The notes under the pieces were generated by a model. That model searched no databases, had not been told where the DNA came from, and worked only from the letters and a program-made list of their open reading frames with translations. The position numbers and the translations under genes are program-made. Positions 34,423 through 43,894 of a stretch of 54,960 bases of DNA are shown in pieces; position 1 is the stretch's first letter; every line of letters begins with the position of its first letter. This DNA is from Desulfovibrio legallii (lineage in GTDB: Bacteria; Desulfobacterota; Desulfovibrionia; Desulfovibrionales; Desulfovibrionaceae), in NCBI RefSeq assembly GCF_004309735.1, contig NZ_SIXC01000008.1:2349-57308 (forward strand), read 5' to 3'.

Positions 34423-34614
34423 CGGAACGGCCCTCCTGCTGCAAAAATGCTGGGCCGCATTGTGCGCGTTTTTGGGCCTGGAAGCAAGCAGCCGTGCCTG
34501 CCCATTCCCCCGGCTCCGCGTCCGGCGCGCGGTCAGGTACTTTTTTGCGCAAACTGGCTTTTTATCACGATTGCGCGTAACATAGGGATACTTGTCTTGA
34601 ACTATGGAGAAGAT

Positions 34615-36279
34615 ATGAATATAGGCGCCTATACGTTTGAGGAATTCCGCCGTCTGGCCGAAAATTTTCACGGTTACGCGGCCCCCGGCCTGCTGGTGGG
34701 CGGCTATATGGTAGAGCTGGCCAAACGGCACCTGCCGCCGGGCACGCTGTTTGAAGCCGTAGTGGAATCGGGCAAATGCCTGCCCGACGCCGTACAGTTG
34801 CTCACCGTCTGCAGCACAGGCAACAACCGGCTGAAAATCCACAACCTTGGGCGCTATGCCGTGTCCCTGTTTGACAAGCACACCGGAGAAGGCGTGCGCG
34901 TGAGCATAGACCCCGCCACGCTGGACCAGTACCCTGAAATCCGCGGCTGGTTCCTGAAGGAGAAGCCCAAGCGCGACCAGGACGTACCCCGCCTGGAGCG
35001 TGAAATCGAAACCGCCGGCGAAAGCATCTGCAGGCTGGAGCCGGTGACAGTCAAGCGCCGCTTCGTGGGCCACAAGCACATGAGCCGCATTGTCTGCTGT
35101 CCGCTCTGCGGCGAGGCCTACCCGGCGGAGGACGGGCCCGTCTGCCGGGGCTGCCAGGGCGAAGCCCCCTATGTGCTGGCCCGGCGCGAACTGCCCCGGC
35201 CCGACGACGCCGCGCCGCAGCCCGCGCAGCGCGTCCTGCCTGTGGAGGAAGCCGTGGGACGAACCCTGGCCCACGACATGACCCGCATTGTGCCCGGCCA
35301 GTTCAAAGGGCCAGAATTCAAAGCCGGACAGCGCATCAGTGTGGGGGATATCTGCCGCCTGCAGCAGATGGGCCGCTTTAACGTGGCCGTCACCCCGGAA
35401 GAAGCCCCCCAGGGGCACAGCGCCCCGATTCATGAAAACGATGCCGCCGAAGCCTTTGCCCGCCGCATGGCCGGCGAGGGCGTGACCTATGAGCTGCCCC
35501 CGCGCGAGGGCAAGGTCGACTTTACCGCCCAGCGCGACGGTCTGTTCTGCGTGGATGTGGAGCGCCTTTACCGTTTCAATCTGGTGCCGGAAGTCATGGC
35601 CGCCTCCCGCCAGGACGCCACCGTGGTCAAGTCCGGCGGCCCTCTGGCGGGTACGCGGGCCATCCCCCTCTACATCACTCCGGAGCGGCGCGCTCAGGCC
35701 CTGGAAGCCCTGGAGGGCGGGCCGCTCTTCCGTGTGCTGCCCCTGCGCAAGGCCCGCGTGGGCATTCTGGTCACCGGCACCGAAGTCTTTCAGGGCATTA
35801 TTGAGGACAAATTCATTCCCGTCATTACCGCCAAGGTAAACATGCTGGGCTGCAGTGTGGTCCGCACAGAGATTGTACCTGACGACAAAGCCGCCATGCG
35901 CGCCGCTGTAAAGGCCATGCGCGCCGCCGGGGCCGATTTGCTGGTCACCACCGGCGGCCTTTCCGTAGATCCGGACGACGTGACCCGCCAGGCCCTGCTG
36001 GAAGCGGGCCTCACCGACATGCTTCACGGCGTGCCCGTACTGCCGGGCACCATGAGCATGGTGGGGCGCATTCCCGCCGACGACGCAGGCCCCGACATGC
36101 AGGTCATGGGCGTGCCCGCCTGCGCCCTGTACTACAAAACCACCTTTCTGGACCTCATGCTGCCGCGCCTGCTGGCCGGGCGCTCCCTCACCCGCGCCGA
36201 AGCCGCGCGCCTGGGCGAAGGCGGCTACTGCCTTGCCTGTCACACCTGCACCTGGCCCAAGTGCTGGTTCGGCAAATAA
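34615..36279 (+). CDS. FmdE domain fused to zinc ribbon and MoeA/MogA-like molybdopterin-binding domain
   Basis: The product is 554 aa. N-terminal FmdE domain (residues 1-140: FHGYAAPGLLVGGYM, ESGKCLPDAVQLLTVCSTGNN). Then a zinc ribbon (about 160-180: CCPLCGEAY...CRGCQG). The C-terminal part (about 215-530) is MoeA-like, with PVEEAVGRTLAHDM and the molybdopterin site LVTGTEVFQG, EIVPDD and LLVTTGGLSVDPDDVTRQ. The chain ends in a second Cys-rich patch (CLACHTCTWPKC). FmdE proteins accompany molybdenum/tungsten formylmethanofuran or formate-type enzymes; a chaperone or cofactor-insertion role is inferred. ATG has GGAGA upstream. The gene is divergent from paaK. Confidence 0.85.
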   Translation: MNIGAYTFEEFRRLAENFHGYAAPGLLVGGYMVELAKRHLPPGTLFEAVVESGKCLPDAVQLLTVCSTGNNRLKIHNLGRYAVSLFDKHTGEGVRVSIDPATLDQYPEIRGWFLKEKPKRDQDVPRLEREIETAGESICRLEPVTVKRRFVGHKHMSRIVCCPLCGEAYPAEDGPVCRGCQGEAPYVLARRELPRPDDAAPQPAQRVLPVEEAVGRTLAHDMTRIVPGQFKGPEFKAGQRISVGDICRLQQMGRFNVAVTPEEAPQGHSAPIHENDAAEAFARRMAGEGVTYELPPREGKVDFTAQRDGLFCVDVERLYRFNLVPEVMAASRQDATVVKSGGPLAGTRAIPLYITPERRAQALEALEGGPLFRVLPLRKARVGILVTGTEVFQGIIEDKFIPVITAKVNMLGCSVVRTEIVPDDKAAMRAAVKAMRAAGADLLVTTGGLSVDPDDVTRQALLEAGLTDMLHGVPVLPGTMSMVGRIPADDAGPDMQVMGVPACALYYKTTFLDLMLPRLLAGRSLTRAEAARLGEGGYCLACHTCTWPKCWFGK

Positions 36280-36813
36280 ACGGAATTCCCCTGGGAGCGG
36301 ATGGCCGCGGGGGCTTCGGCCACCGCAGCTGTCCGCTTTTATTCCTGAAAGCAGCAATGTGCCGCCCCACACTTGACAAATATCTCCTTATACGTAATCA
36401 TAATTACAGAGCTTTGGAGCAACCTTTTCACGGTTGAAGAGGAGAAGGCACAGCCAGGTCAGCAGTGCGCACAAAGAACCGCCCAGACCAGGATGGTCGG
36501 GACAACCGCACTGTGGAGCTTACTGTGTGTATGTTTAGCCTCTTGCCGGCACGCCCGGCTTCTCCGGTCACCTCGGCCCTGTTTCCGCCTCCTGGCGGCG
36601 CAGGGCTGTCTGCGTCCTTATTCCCCACTATGACGCTGTCGCCCAGTCCCCTCCCGAACAGAGGGCTTCCCGTTTTGCGCCACGCAAACGGCAGGGCTTG
36701 ACTGCGCCTCCCGCTGCCTTTGCAGCCCCCCATCGCCACAGCGTAAACAATCCGGTTGCCCCTGACGCAACCGCCGTGCCGACGCCGCTTCCGGCGTCCC
36801 CATAGGAGCCCCC
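36280..36813. other. 534-bp region upstream of the giant adhesin gene
   Basis: It holds a promoter candidate at 36373-36401 and then about 400 bp of leader. I looked for a riboswitch (including c-di-GMP types) and saw no convincing motif. Small frames in the leader have no ribosome site. The adhesin ATG at 36814 is preceded by TAGGAGCCCCC. Confidence 0.55.
36373..36401 (+). promoter_or_regulatory. candidate promoter and overlapping palindrome for the adhesin gene
   Basis: Perfect TTGACA (36373-36378), a 17-base spacer and AATCAT (36396-36401). The -10 is poor, but an overlapping palindrome GTAAT cata ATTAC (36394-36407) could be a regulator site. Confidence 0.5.
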
Positions 36814-39800
36814 ATGCCAGACATCATCCTTGCCCGCCCCGCGGCCGGACAGCAGGCAGCCATCCCCGCACAGGCCCAGAGCCGCATTGTTCTGGACTTC
36901 GCCCCTGACGACGCCACCCTGTTCCGCCAGGGAGACAATCTTGTCTTCGGCTTTGCGGATGGCGGCAGCGTCAGCCTTACCGATTTTTATAAGGTGGTCA
37001 CCAAAGAAACCTTACCGGAGTTCAGTGTGGACGGCGCGTCCGTCCCCGGCGAGGAATTTTTTGCCGCACTCAACGACGAAGACCTCATCCCCGCCGCTGG
37101 GCCCGCAGCCAACGCCACGGGCGGAGGCCGCTACCAGGACTATGCCGACAGCGCGCTGGAAGGCGGCACCTGGCGCCTGGGCGCGCTGGACTACCGCACG
37201 GCCTTTGGCGGCGAGCCTTCCTCGGACCTCTGGACCTACGGCAGTCTGTACAACCACGAACCGGAGCTGAGCACCGGCGGCGCAACCCTGAGCCTGAGCC
37301 TGCGCGAGGCGGGTGAGCCCGCCCCCGGCGTCAGCGACCCCGGCGTGCCCAGCCAGAGCGGCAGCTTCCACATCAGCGACGCCGACGGCGACGCCCTGAC
37401 CGCCGTGGTGCGCATAGCGGGCAAAACCGTGGCCATTAACGGCGTCACCACGGTTCAGGGCCAGTACGGCACCCTGGTCATCACCCCTGTGGGCGGCGGT
37501 TCAGACATTACCTACAACTTCACCTACACGCTGGACAACAGCCCTTACGGCGCTACGGATTCCCTGGCCCAAGGCCAGCGCGTCACAGACCACATTTTTA
37601 TCGACGTGAACGACGGCCGGGGGCACACCATCACCCAGCCCATTGCCGTGCACGTCACCGGCACCAACGACGCGCCGGACGTGCAGCACGTGGACGACTT
37701 CAACCTCAAGGAAGGGGGCGTCTTTTCCGGCGCATACGGAACGAAGGACCGCGACCCCGCCGCCCTGCACGGCAACGAAAACGACCGCACCCTGAACGCG
37801 GGCCAGACCGACCCTAACGGCGCACTGAGCGGCGACCAGCACCGCACCTACGCCGCAGGGCAGATCCAGGCGCTGGACCCGGACCAGGGCGACGCGCTCA
37901 CGTACGGGATACAATCCGTGGACATCGACGGCACGTCTTACAGCGGCGCGGCGGACAATGCCGCCGCCGACCCGGCGCACGCCGCCTACGACAAGGTCAT
38001 CGACACGGCCTACGGCAAGCTCTACTTCAATACCGCCACGGGTCAGTACCGCTTTGATCTGGACAACAGCCCGGACGGCCTGGTGAACAGGCTGCCCGAA
38101 GGCGCGCGCGTGGACGTGACCATTACCCCCACAGTCACAGACAGTTACGGCGTCAGCGATACGGATACAAACCACCTGCGTCCGGACCAGGGCGGCGCGG
38201 CCGTGGACGGCAGCATCAATATCACCATCTGGGGCAGCAACGACCAGCCCCACCTGGAGCTCATCAGCGGCGACGCACTGGAAAGCACTGAAGACGCCGG
38301 CAGCGGAGGCGTCAACAGCGTTTCCGGCACAGTGGCGGGCACGGACGCGGACAGCGGCGACACAGCCCACCTGGCCTATGGCCTGGCTCTGGGCGGCGAC
38401 GCCGCCGGGCTTGACGGCGCGACCCTGCACGACACGCTCTATGTGCTCAAGGACGGCGACGGCCTCAGGCTCTCGGACACCAAGGGGCCAGACTGCTACG
38501 GAGAGCTGAAAATCAGCGGCTCCGGCAGCTCCGCCGCCTACACGTTCACGTTGGACGACACGGCCGACGTGGTCCAGAAAATGGACACGGGCGACAGCAA
38601 AAGCGTGGACTTCAACGTGGCCGTGGTGGACCAGTACGGGGCTTACAGCCACGACGCCATTACCCTGACCATCCACGGGGCCAATGACGCGCCCACCTTT
38701 GACAGCATCCAGAACCTGACAGTCAAGGAAAGCGGCCTCTACTACAAGCAGACTGACAACAAACTGCACGCAGAGGAAAACACCACGACGACAACTTCGA
38801 CCACAGCAGCCGATCCCAACTTTGCCGAGCACAAATTTGCGGCGGAGGGAAGCCTTGCGGCCTCGGACGTAGACGCGGGCGACACCCTCACCTACGGCAT
38901 CCAGACCTCGGACGGCGTCAACCATTTTGCCGTCAATGGCGACGTGACCGTCTACCTCAAGGCCACCGGCAACGTGCTCAGCAAGGGCTACGAGATTGTA
39001 AGCGAAAAGCCCACAGACGGCAGCTTCTGCGGCACACTTACCCTACACGCGGACGGCAGCTATGCCTTTGCCCTGGAGGACACGGCCCAGGGCGTCAACG
39101 CCCTGGCCGAAGGCAAAACCGCCCCCATCGCCTTTACCCCCCTGGTTACGGACAGCAAAACCTTTGACGCCAACGGGCAGCCCGCGGAAGCCGTCCACGC
39201 CGTCACGGAGGGGCACCTCACCGTGACGGTCAAAGGCAGCAACGAGCAGCCGGAAATTACAGACAAGGGCTGGAACAACGGGCACGACCTTGTTGCCGAA
39301 GACGGCGGTTCCTATAAAATCACGGGGTCTGTTGTCGCAACGGACGCGGATACCCCCGGCGGCGACGCCGTTTCCTATGGCCTGACGCTCAAGGTGGAGG
39401 ATGGTCAGAACGTTGTTACAACCCTGTATGTAAAAGACGATGGTTCGGGCAATCTGGCGCTCAGCCCTGCCCAGGGGGACTACAACGCCTGCTACGGCAA
39501 AATCAGCATCAATAGCGGCAATGGCGCGTACACTTTTACGCTGTATAACGATTCCGATCTGGTGCAGGCCCTGAGCGACAGCGACGGCATAAAAAGCATC
39601 ACCATACCCGTAGTGGCGCGCGACAAGGCCGGAGCCTACGACAGCACAGAAATTACCGTGCAGATCAAGGGCGCGAACGACGCGCTTGTGGCCGACGACA
39701 AGGATATCATGGTGGCCCAGGTGACGGAAGACGGCATGCTGCTGGGCACAAACGACGCCAACAACGCCAATGCCACGGCTTCTCCGGCGGGCGTCTTCAC

Positions 39801-42800
39801 CATCCACGCCACGGACGCCACCGGCGTGGCCGACCTGCAGTTCGGCGTCCTGCAAAACGGCGAGTTCACGTCCATCGCTGTGGGCGGCACGCTGTCCATG
39901 GCCTACGGCAAGCTGACCATCACCGCCATTACGGACAACGGCGACGGCTCCTTCTCCGCCGCCTACAGCTATAGCCTCCATAATGACAATGCCGCGGTCA
40001 ACGGCCTGCAGGCCGGGCAGGGGCTGGTGGACAAAATTACCCTGGCCGCGCGCGACACGCGCCACGACGCGGCAGAAGCCCCCGCCACCCAGCCCCTGGA
40101 GGTCCACATCCACGGAGCCAACGACCGCCCGTATTTTGTGGACGGCACGGGCGCCAAGGTCACGGAATTCACCAGTGAGGCCACCCTTACCGAAGACAGC
40201 GCCAAAGGTACGGTCAGCGGCACACTCGCGGGCGCGGATGCGGACGACGCTGCAAGCAGCCTGACCTACGGCTTGGTGAACGGCAGCACCGTGGTGCAGG
40301 TCATGCAGGGCAACTACGGTATCCTTACTCTGACCAAGGACGGCCACTACACCTATACCCTTACGGATACGGCGGCCCTGCAGGCCCTGCGCGCAGGCGA
40401 CAGCCTGGCGGCGCAGGACTACCTGAACAAGGAAGCCTTCCCTATCCGCATCATGGACCAGCACAACGCCTACACAGACGGCACGCTGCACATCAATATC
40501 ACGGGCGTGGCAGACGCCCCGGTCATCACCACGGGCAAGACCACCGTACAGGAAGACAACGGCGCAATGGTCAGGCCGGAGCCAAACCCGACCGACGACC
40601 CCATGGTTACGGGCAGCTTCGGTCTGGACACCACAGACTACGGCGATGCGGAAAACTACGGCGCAAAGGGCACTTGGTCCGGCGGCGGCACGGGAACCTA
40701 CGGCACGCTCACAGTCAATGCCGACGGCAGCTATACCTATACCCTCACGGCTAACGACAAGGATGCCGTGCAGTCGCTGGCCGTGGGCCAGAGCGTGACC
40801 GACACCTTTACCGTGACAGTCACGGGCGCGGACGGCACAACAATCAGCAAGGATGTGGCCTTTACCGTCACCGGCGCCAACGACAAGCCGGTCATTGCTG
40901 TGGACGCCAGTACCCTGACCGGCGCAGTCAAGCAGAACGCCTTTGAAACCGACCCGGCCCAATGGACGGACACGGACGCCCCCGGCGTGGTCTTCACCGG
41001 CACGGTGGCGGGTACGGACGTGGATACGGGCGACACGCGCACCTACGCCTTTCTGGACAGCAGCGGCAATCAGGTCCAGCAGCTCAGTACCCAGTACGGC
41101 ACCATTGCCATAAACCCCAAAACCGGCCACTACACCTATTACCTCAACAACGAGGCAGACATCCCCGACAACGCGCAGGACACGGTGCCAGTAATAACCG
41201 TGGACCAGCACGGCGCACAGTCCGACCCCCAGATCATCACTATCAACATCACGCCCAACCCCGGCAGCGGCGGCACGGACGTGCGGGTCATGGACCCTGA
41301 CAGCGACCTGGCCCCTTCCGTACAGGAAGACAACGGCACGGACTGGAACCCCCACCTGGGCACTGCAGGCCCGTCAGTCACGGCGTCGGGCCAACTGCAG
41401 GCCGAGAAACCCGACGGCTCCGCGGCCGGCAATACGGAATTCGGCGTTCAGGGGGCTGGCGGCAGCCAGGTGCAAGGCCTGCAGGGCCAGTACGGTTACA
41501 TTGCCGTCAACCCGGCCACGGGCCAGTATGTTTATACTCTGAACAACGCCAGCGACGCCGTCCAGGCCCTCAACGCAGGCGATACCCTCACCGAGGAATT
41601 TACGGTCATGCTCAACGGCGTGCCGCAGAACGTGCCCATCACCGTCACCATCCAAGGCACCAACGACAGCCCGGTCATTACCCAAGCCGACGGCTTCACC
41701 CTGCAAGAGGTGGCGGCCGCCGCATCCATCAAGAATCTCAGCCATGCGGGCACCGTCAAAGCCACGGATGTGGATGCGGGCGACAGCGTGACCTACAGCC
41801 TGAAGGGCGATACGGACGGCGACGGAACAATCAATACCGCTCACGGTACGGTAACCCTCAATCCGGATGGTTCCTACTCCTATACGGTCACAGACGGCAG
41901 GCATATTACCGCAGGGGACGCCCTGCATGATGCCTTCACCGTAGTGGTGACGGACGAGCACGGCGCGTCCTCGCAAAAAGAAATTCCCATTAGCATCAAA
42001 GGCACCAACCACGGGCCGGAAATCCTCACCGGCGCGCCCACCAGCGAGGACGTGACCGAAGACGGCCTTACCCAATGGTCCCACAGCCTCAGCGAGCTGT
42101 TCAGCGATGACCAGGGGCTGGACAACCTCAGCTACAAGGTCGTGGCGGGCGACGGCGACTTCAACGGCGCGGGCATTGTGGCCCAGGGGCAGTACGGCAC
42201 GCTCTATATCGATCCGGTCAGCGGCAAGTACGTCTATGACCTCAACAACAACGACCCGACCGTGCAGGGCCTGAAGGAAGGGGAAACCGCCACGGACGCC
42301 TTCCACATCCAGGCCACGGACGCCCACGGCCAACACATTGACGTGCCCGTCAGCGTTACCGTCACCGGCGCCAACGACGCCCCGGAGCTCAGCGTCAACA
42401 CCGTGCTTACCGTGCGGGAAGACCAGGATGGACAGAAGGCCGAAGGCAGCCTCACGACCTACGACAAGGATGGCGATACCCTTATCTTTACCGTGAGCAA
42501 CGCTGAAAGCGGTGAAAGCAGGGAGGTGGCGCAGAAAGACGCCGCCCCGGCTGAGGTGGCGGGCCTGTACGGAACGCTGACCCTCAATGCGGACGGCACC
42601 TACAGCTATACCCTGACCAGCGACGCCCTGGGCGCGGGCGAAATCGCCACGGAAACCTTCACGGTCACAGCCAACGACGGTTCGGGCTCGGCCACGGCCA
42701 CTTCCCCCGCGCGGGAAATCACCGTCAACCTGGTGGGCGCCAACGACGCCCCCACGGCCCTTGACCCCACCAGCACCCTGGCGCTCAACGGCCTTATCCC

Positions 42801-43803
42801 TGGCCAGACGGCCAGCGTGTCCGTCGCCTATACGGACCTCGCCACTGACCCGGACCAGAATGATACGCTGACCTGCACGATTACCAGCAGCCTCAATGGT
42901 CACTATGGCAGCCTCTATTATGACGCCACTGCCGGCGCGTATGTCTATGCCCTGGATACCAGCCCCGCAGGTCTTCTCAAGCTGGCCCAGGCCCACGCCG
43001 CCGGCAATGACCTGACGGAAACCTTCAACTATACCGCCGGCGACAGCCACGGGGCCAGCGCCAACGGCACCTACACGGTGCATCTGGACCCTGCTCTGCC
43101 CAGCGCGCCAGACCTGAACGACGGGCAACCGCATTTGCTCTTCGGCGGGTCGGGCAACGACAGCATCGCCGGCGGCAGCGGCGACGACATTATCTCCGGC
43201 GGCGGCGGCGATGACCTCATCTACGGCGGCGGCGGCGATGACCTCATCTACGGCGGCGGCGGCGATGATTATCTGGACGGCGGCGCGGGCAACGACAGCC
43301 TCTACGGCGGCGCGGGCAACGACAGCCTCTATGGCGGCGACGGCAACGACTACCTGGACGGCGGCGCGGGTGCGGATGCGCTCCACGGCGGCGCGGGCAA
43401 CGATATCCTGCGCTACGATCCTGACGACGCCCTGGCGGACGGCGGCAAAGGCATAGACTTTCTGGTGGGCAAAAGCGCCCCGGGCGATCTGGACAGCCTG
43501 TTTGCTGCGGGCAAGATCAAAAACATCGACGCCCTGATCACCGACCACGGCGGCACCGCCACGGACGACACCGCCAGCCTCACCAGCATGACGGCTTTGG
43601 AACATGTGGGCATCACCGTGCAGGACACGGACGGCAAGGCGACAATAGTTCTTGACAGCAGCTGGAAGGCTGTGGAAGGTGAAGGACATACCTTTGTCAA
43701 TATCGCCGCCGACCTGCACATCAGTGTGGCGCATTCCGCCAGCGTGAGCGAGGACACGGTAAACCACGCCATCCAGATCATCACCTCGGATTCCGGCGGA
43801 TAA
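36814..43803 (+). CDS. giant LapA-like VCBS/RTX adhesin, probable type I secretion substrate
   Basis: The product is 2329 aa. The N-terminal module (about 1-130) resembles LapA-type retention domains and has PAAG at 93-96, a candidate LapG-type processing site. About 13 VCBS/cadherin-like repeats follow, each ending with a variant of VTGANDAP (for example VTGTNDAPD, IWGSNDQPH, IHGANDAPT, VKGSNEQPE, ITGVADAPV, IQGTNDSPV). About nine RTX nonapeptides (GGAGNDSLY type; bases 43141-43440, residues 2109-2210) bind calcium. The last 80 residues, with no cysteines, match a C-terminal type I secretion signal. The protein is very Asp/Gly/Thr-rich and acidic. It probably anchors cells in biofilm at the outer surface. 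No ABC transporter, adaptor or LapG/LapD gene is in the window. Confidence 0.9.
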   Translation: MPDIILARPAAGQQAAIPAQAQSRIVLDFAPDDATLFRQGDNLVFGFADGGSVSLTDFYKVVTKETLPEFSVDGASVPGEEFFAALNDEDLIPAAGPAANATGGGRYQDYADSALEGGTWRLGALDYRTAFGGEPSSDLWTYGSLYNHEPELSTGGATLSLSLREAGEPAPGVSDPGVPSQSGSFHISDADGDALTAVVRIAGKTVAINGVTTVQGQYGTLVITPVGGGSDITYNFTYTLDNSPYGATDSLAQGQRVTDHIFIDVNDGRGHTITQPIAVHVTGTNDAPDVQHVDDFNLKEGGVFSGAYGTKDRDPAALHGNENDRTLNAGQTDPNGALSGDQHRTYAAGQIQALDPDQGDALTYGIQSVDIDGTSYSGAADNAAADPAHAAYDKVIDTAYGKLYFNTATGQYRFDLDNSPDGLVNRLPEGARVDVTITPTVTDSYGVSDTDTNHLRPDQGGAAVDGSINITIWGSNDQPHLELISGDALESTEDAGSGGVNSVSGTVAGTDADSGDTAHLAYGLALGGDAAGLDGATLHDTLYVLKDGDGLRLSDTKGPDCYGELKISGSGSSAAYTFTLDDTADVVQKMDTGDSKSVDFNVAVVDQYGAYSHDAITLTIHGANDAPTFDSIQNLTVKESGLYYKQTDNKLHAEENTTTTTSTTAADPNFAEHKFAAEGSLAASDVDAGDTLTYGIQTSDGVNHFAVNGDVTVYLKATGNVLSKGYEIVSEKPTDGSFCGTLTLHADGSYAFALEDTAQGVNALAEGKTAPIAFTPLVTDSKTFDANGQPAEAVHAVTEGHLTVTVKGSNEQPEITDKGWNNGHDLVAEDGGSYKITGSVVATDADTPGGDAVSYGLTLKVEDGQNVVTTLYVKDDGSGNLALSPAQGDYNACYGKISINSGNGAYTFTLYNDSDLVQALSDSDGIKSITIPVVARDKAGAYDSTEITVQIKGANDALVADDKDIMVAQVTEDGMLLGTNDANNANATASPAGVFTIHATDATGVADLQFGVLQNGEFTSIAVGGTLSMAYGKLTITAITDNGDGSFSAAYSYSLHNDNAAVNGLQAGQGLVDKITLAARDTRHDAAEAPATQPLEVHIHGANDRPYFVDGTGAKVTEFTSEATLTEDSAKGTVSGTLAGADADDAASSLTYGLVNGSTVVQVMQGNYGILTLTKDGHYTYTLTDTAALQALRAGDSLAAQDYLNKEAFPIRIMDQHNAYTDGTLHINITGVADAPVITTGKTTVQEDNGAMVRPEPNPTDDPMVTGSFGLDTTDYGDAENYGAKGTWSGGGTGTYGTLTVNADGSYTYTLTANDKDAVQSLAVGQSVTDTFTVTVTGADGTTISKDVAFTVTGANDKPVIAVDASTLTGAVKQNAFETDPAQWTDTDAPGVVFTGTVAGTDVDTGDTRTYAFLDSSGNQVQQLSTQYGTIAINPKTGHYTYYLNNEADIPDNAQDTVPVITVDQHGAQSDPQIITINITPNPGSGGTDVRVMDPDSDLAPSVQEDNGTDWNPHLGTAGPSVTASGQLQAEKPDGSAAGNTEFGVQGAGGSQVQGLQGQYGYIAVNPATGQYVYTLNNASDAVQALNAGDTLTEEFTVMLNGVPQNVPITVTIQGTNDSPVITQADGFTLQEVAAAASIKNLSHAGTVKATDVDAGDSVTYSLKGDTDGDGTINTAHGTVTLNPDGSYSYTVTDGRHITAGDALHDAFTVVVTDEHGASSQKEIPISIKGTNHGPEILTGAPTSEDVTEDGLTQWSHSLSELFSDDQGLDNLSYKVVAGDGDFNGAGIVAQGQYGTLYIDPVSGKYVYDLNNNDPTVQGLKEGETATDAFHIQATDAHGQHIDVPVSVTVTGANDAPELSVNTVLTVREDQDGQKAEGSLTTYDKDGDTLIFTVSNAESGESREVAQKDAAPAEVAGLYGTLTLNADGTYSYTLTSDALGAGEIATETFTVTANDGSGSATATSPAREITVNLVGANDAPTALDPTSTLALNGLIPGQTASVSVAYTDLATDPDQNDTLTCTITSSLNGHYGSLYYDATAGAYVYALDTSPAGLLKLAQAHAAGNDLTETFNYTAGDSHGASANGTYTVHLDPALPSAPDLNDGQPHLLFGGSGNDSIAGGSGDDIISGGGGDDLIYGGGGDDLIYGGGGDDYLDGGAGNDSLYGGAGNDSLYGGDGNDYLDGGAGADALHGGAGNDILRYDPDDALADGGKGIDFLVGKSAPGDLDSLFAAGKIKNIDALITDHGGTATDDTASLTSMTALEHVGITVQDTDGKATIVLDSSWKAVEGEGHTFVNIAADLHISVAHSASVSEDTVNHAIQIITSDSGG
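43141..43440 (+). repeat. RTX nonapeptide-coding tandem repeats
   Basis: Short direct repeats of GGCGGCGGCGATGA type and a twice-repeated ggcggcgatgacctcatcta block encode consecutive GGxGxDxLx units. DNA-level identity makes copy-number change between strains likely. Confidence 0.8.
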
Positions 43804-43894
43804 GCCCTCACCTTGAGCAACAAGAAGAGGACGGCCGGAGGAGGCTGGCTCCCCGGCCTACTGCTGTTCAGGCCCCAGCCGCAGAGGAGTTTAC

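Noticed and set aside
34423..34614. Sigma-54 promoter before the FmdE fusion gene (TGGC...TTGC)
   Set aside because: The spacing between the two boxes is about five bases too long.
36640..36800. Possible c-di-GMP riboswitch in the adhesin leader
   Set aside because: A CACGCAAA-like string is present but the rest of the GEMM pattern and pairing are missing.
43141..43440. Short regular repeats that could be taken for a CRISPR array
   Set aside because: They are in frame RTX nonapeptide codons with no unique spacers.
39043..43767. Two long minus-strand frames (770 and 797 codons) opposite the adhesin
   Set aside because: They mirror the repetitive adhesin sequence and contain no family signature.
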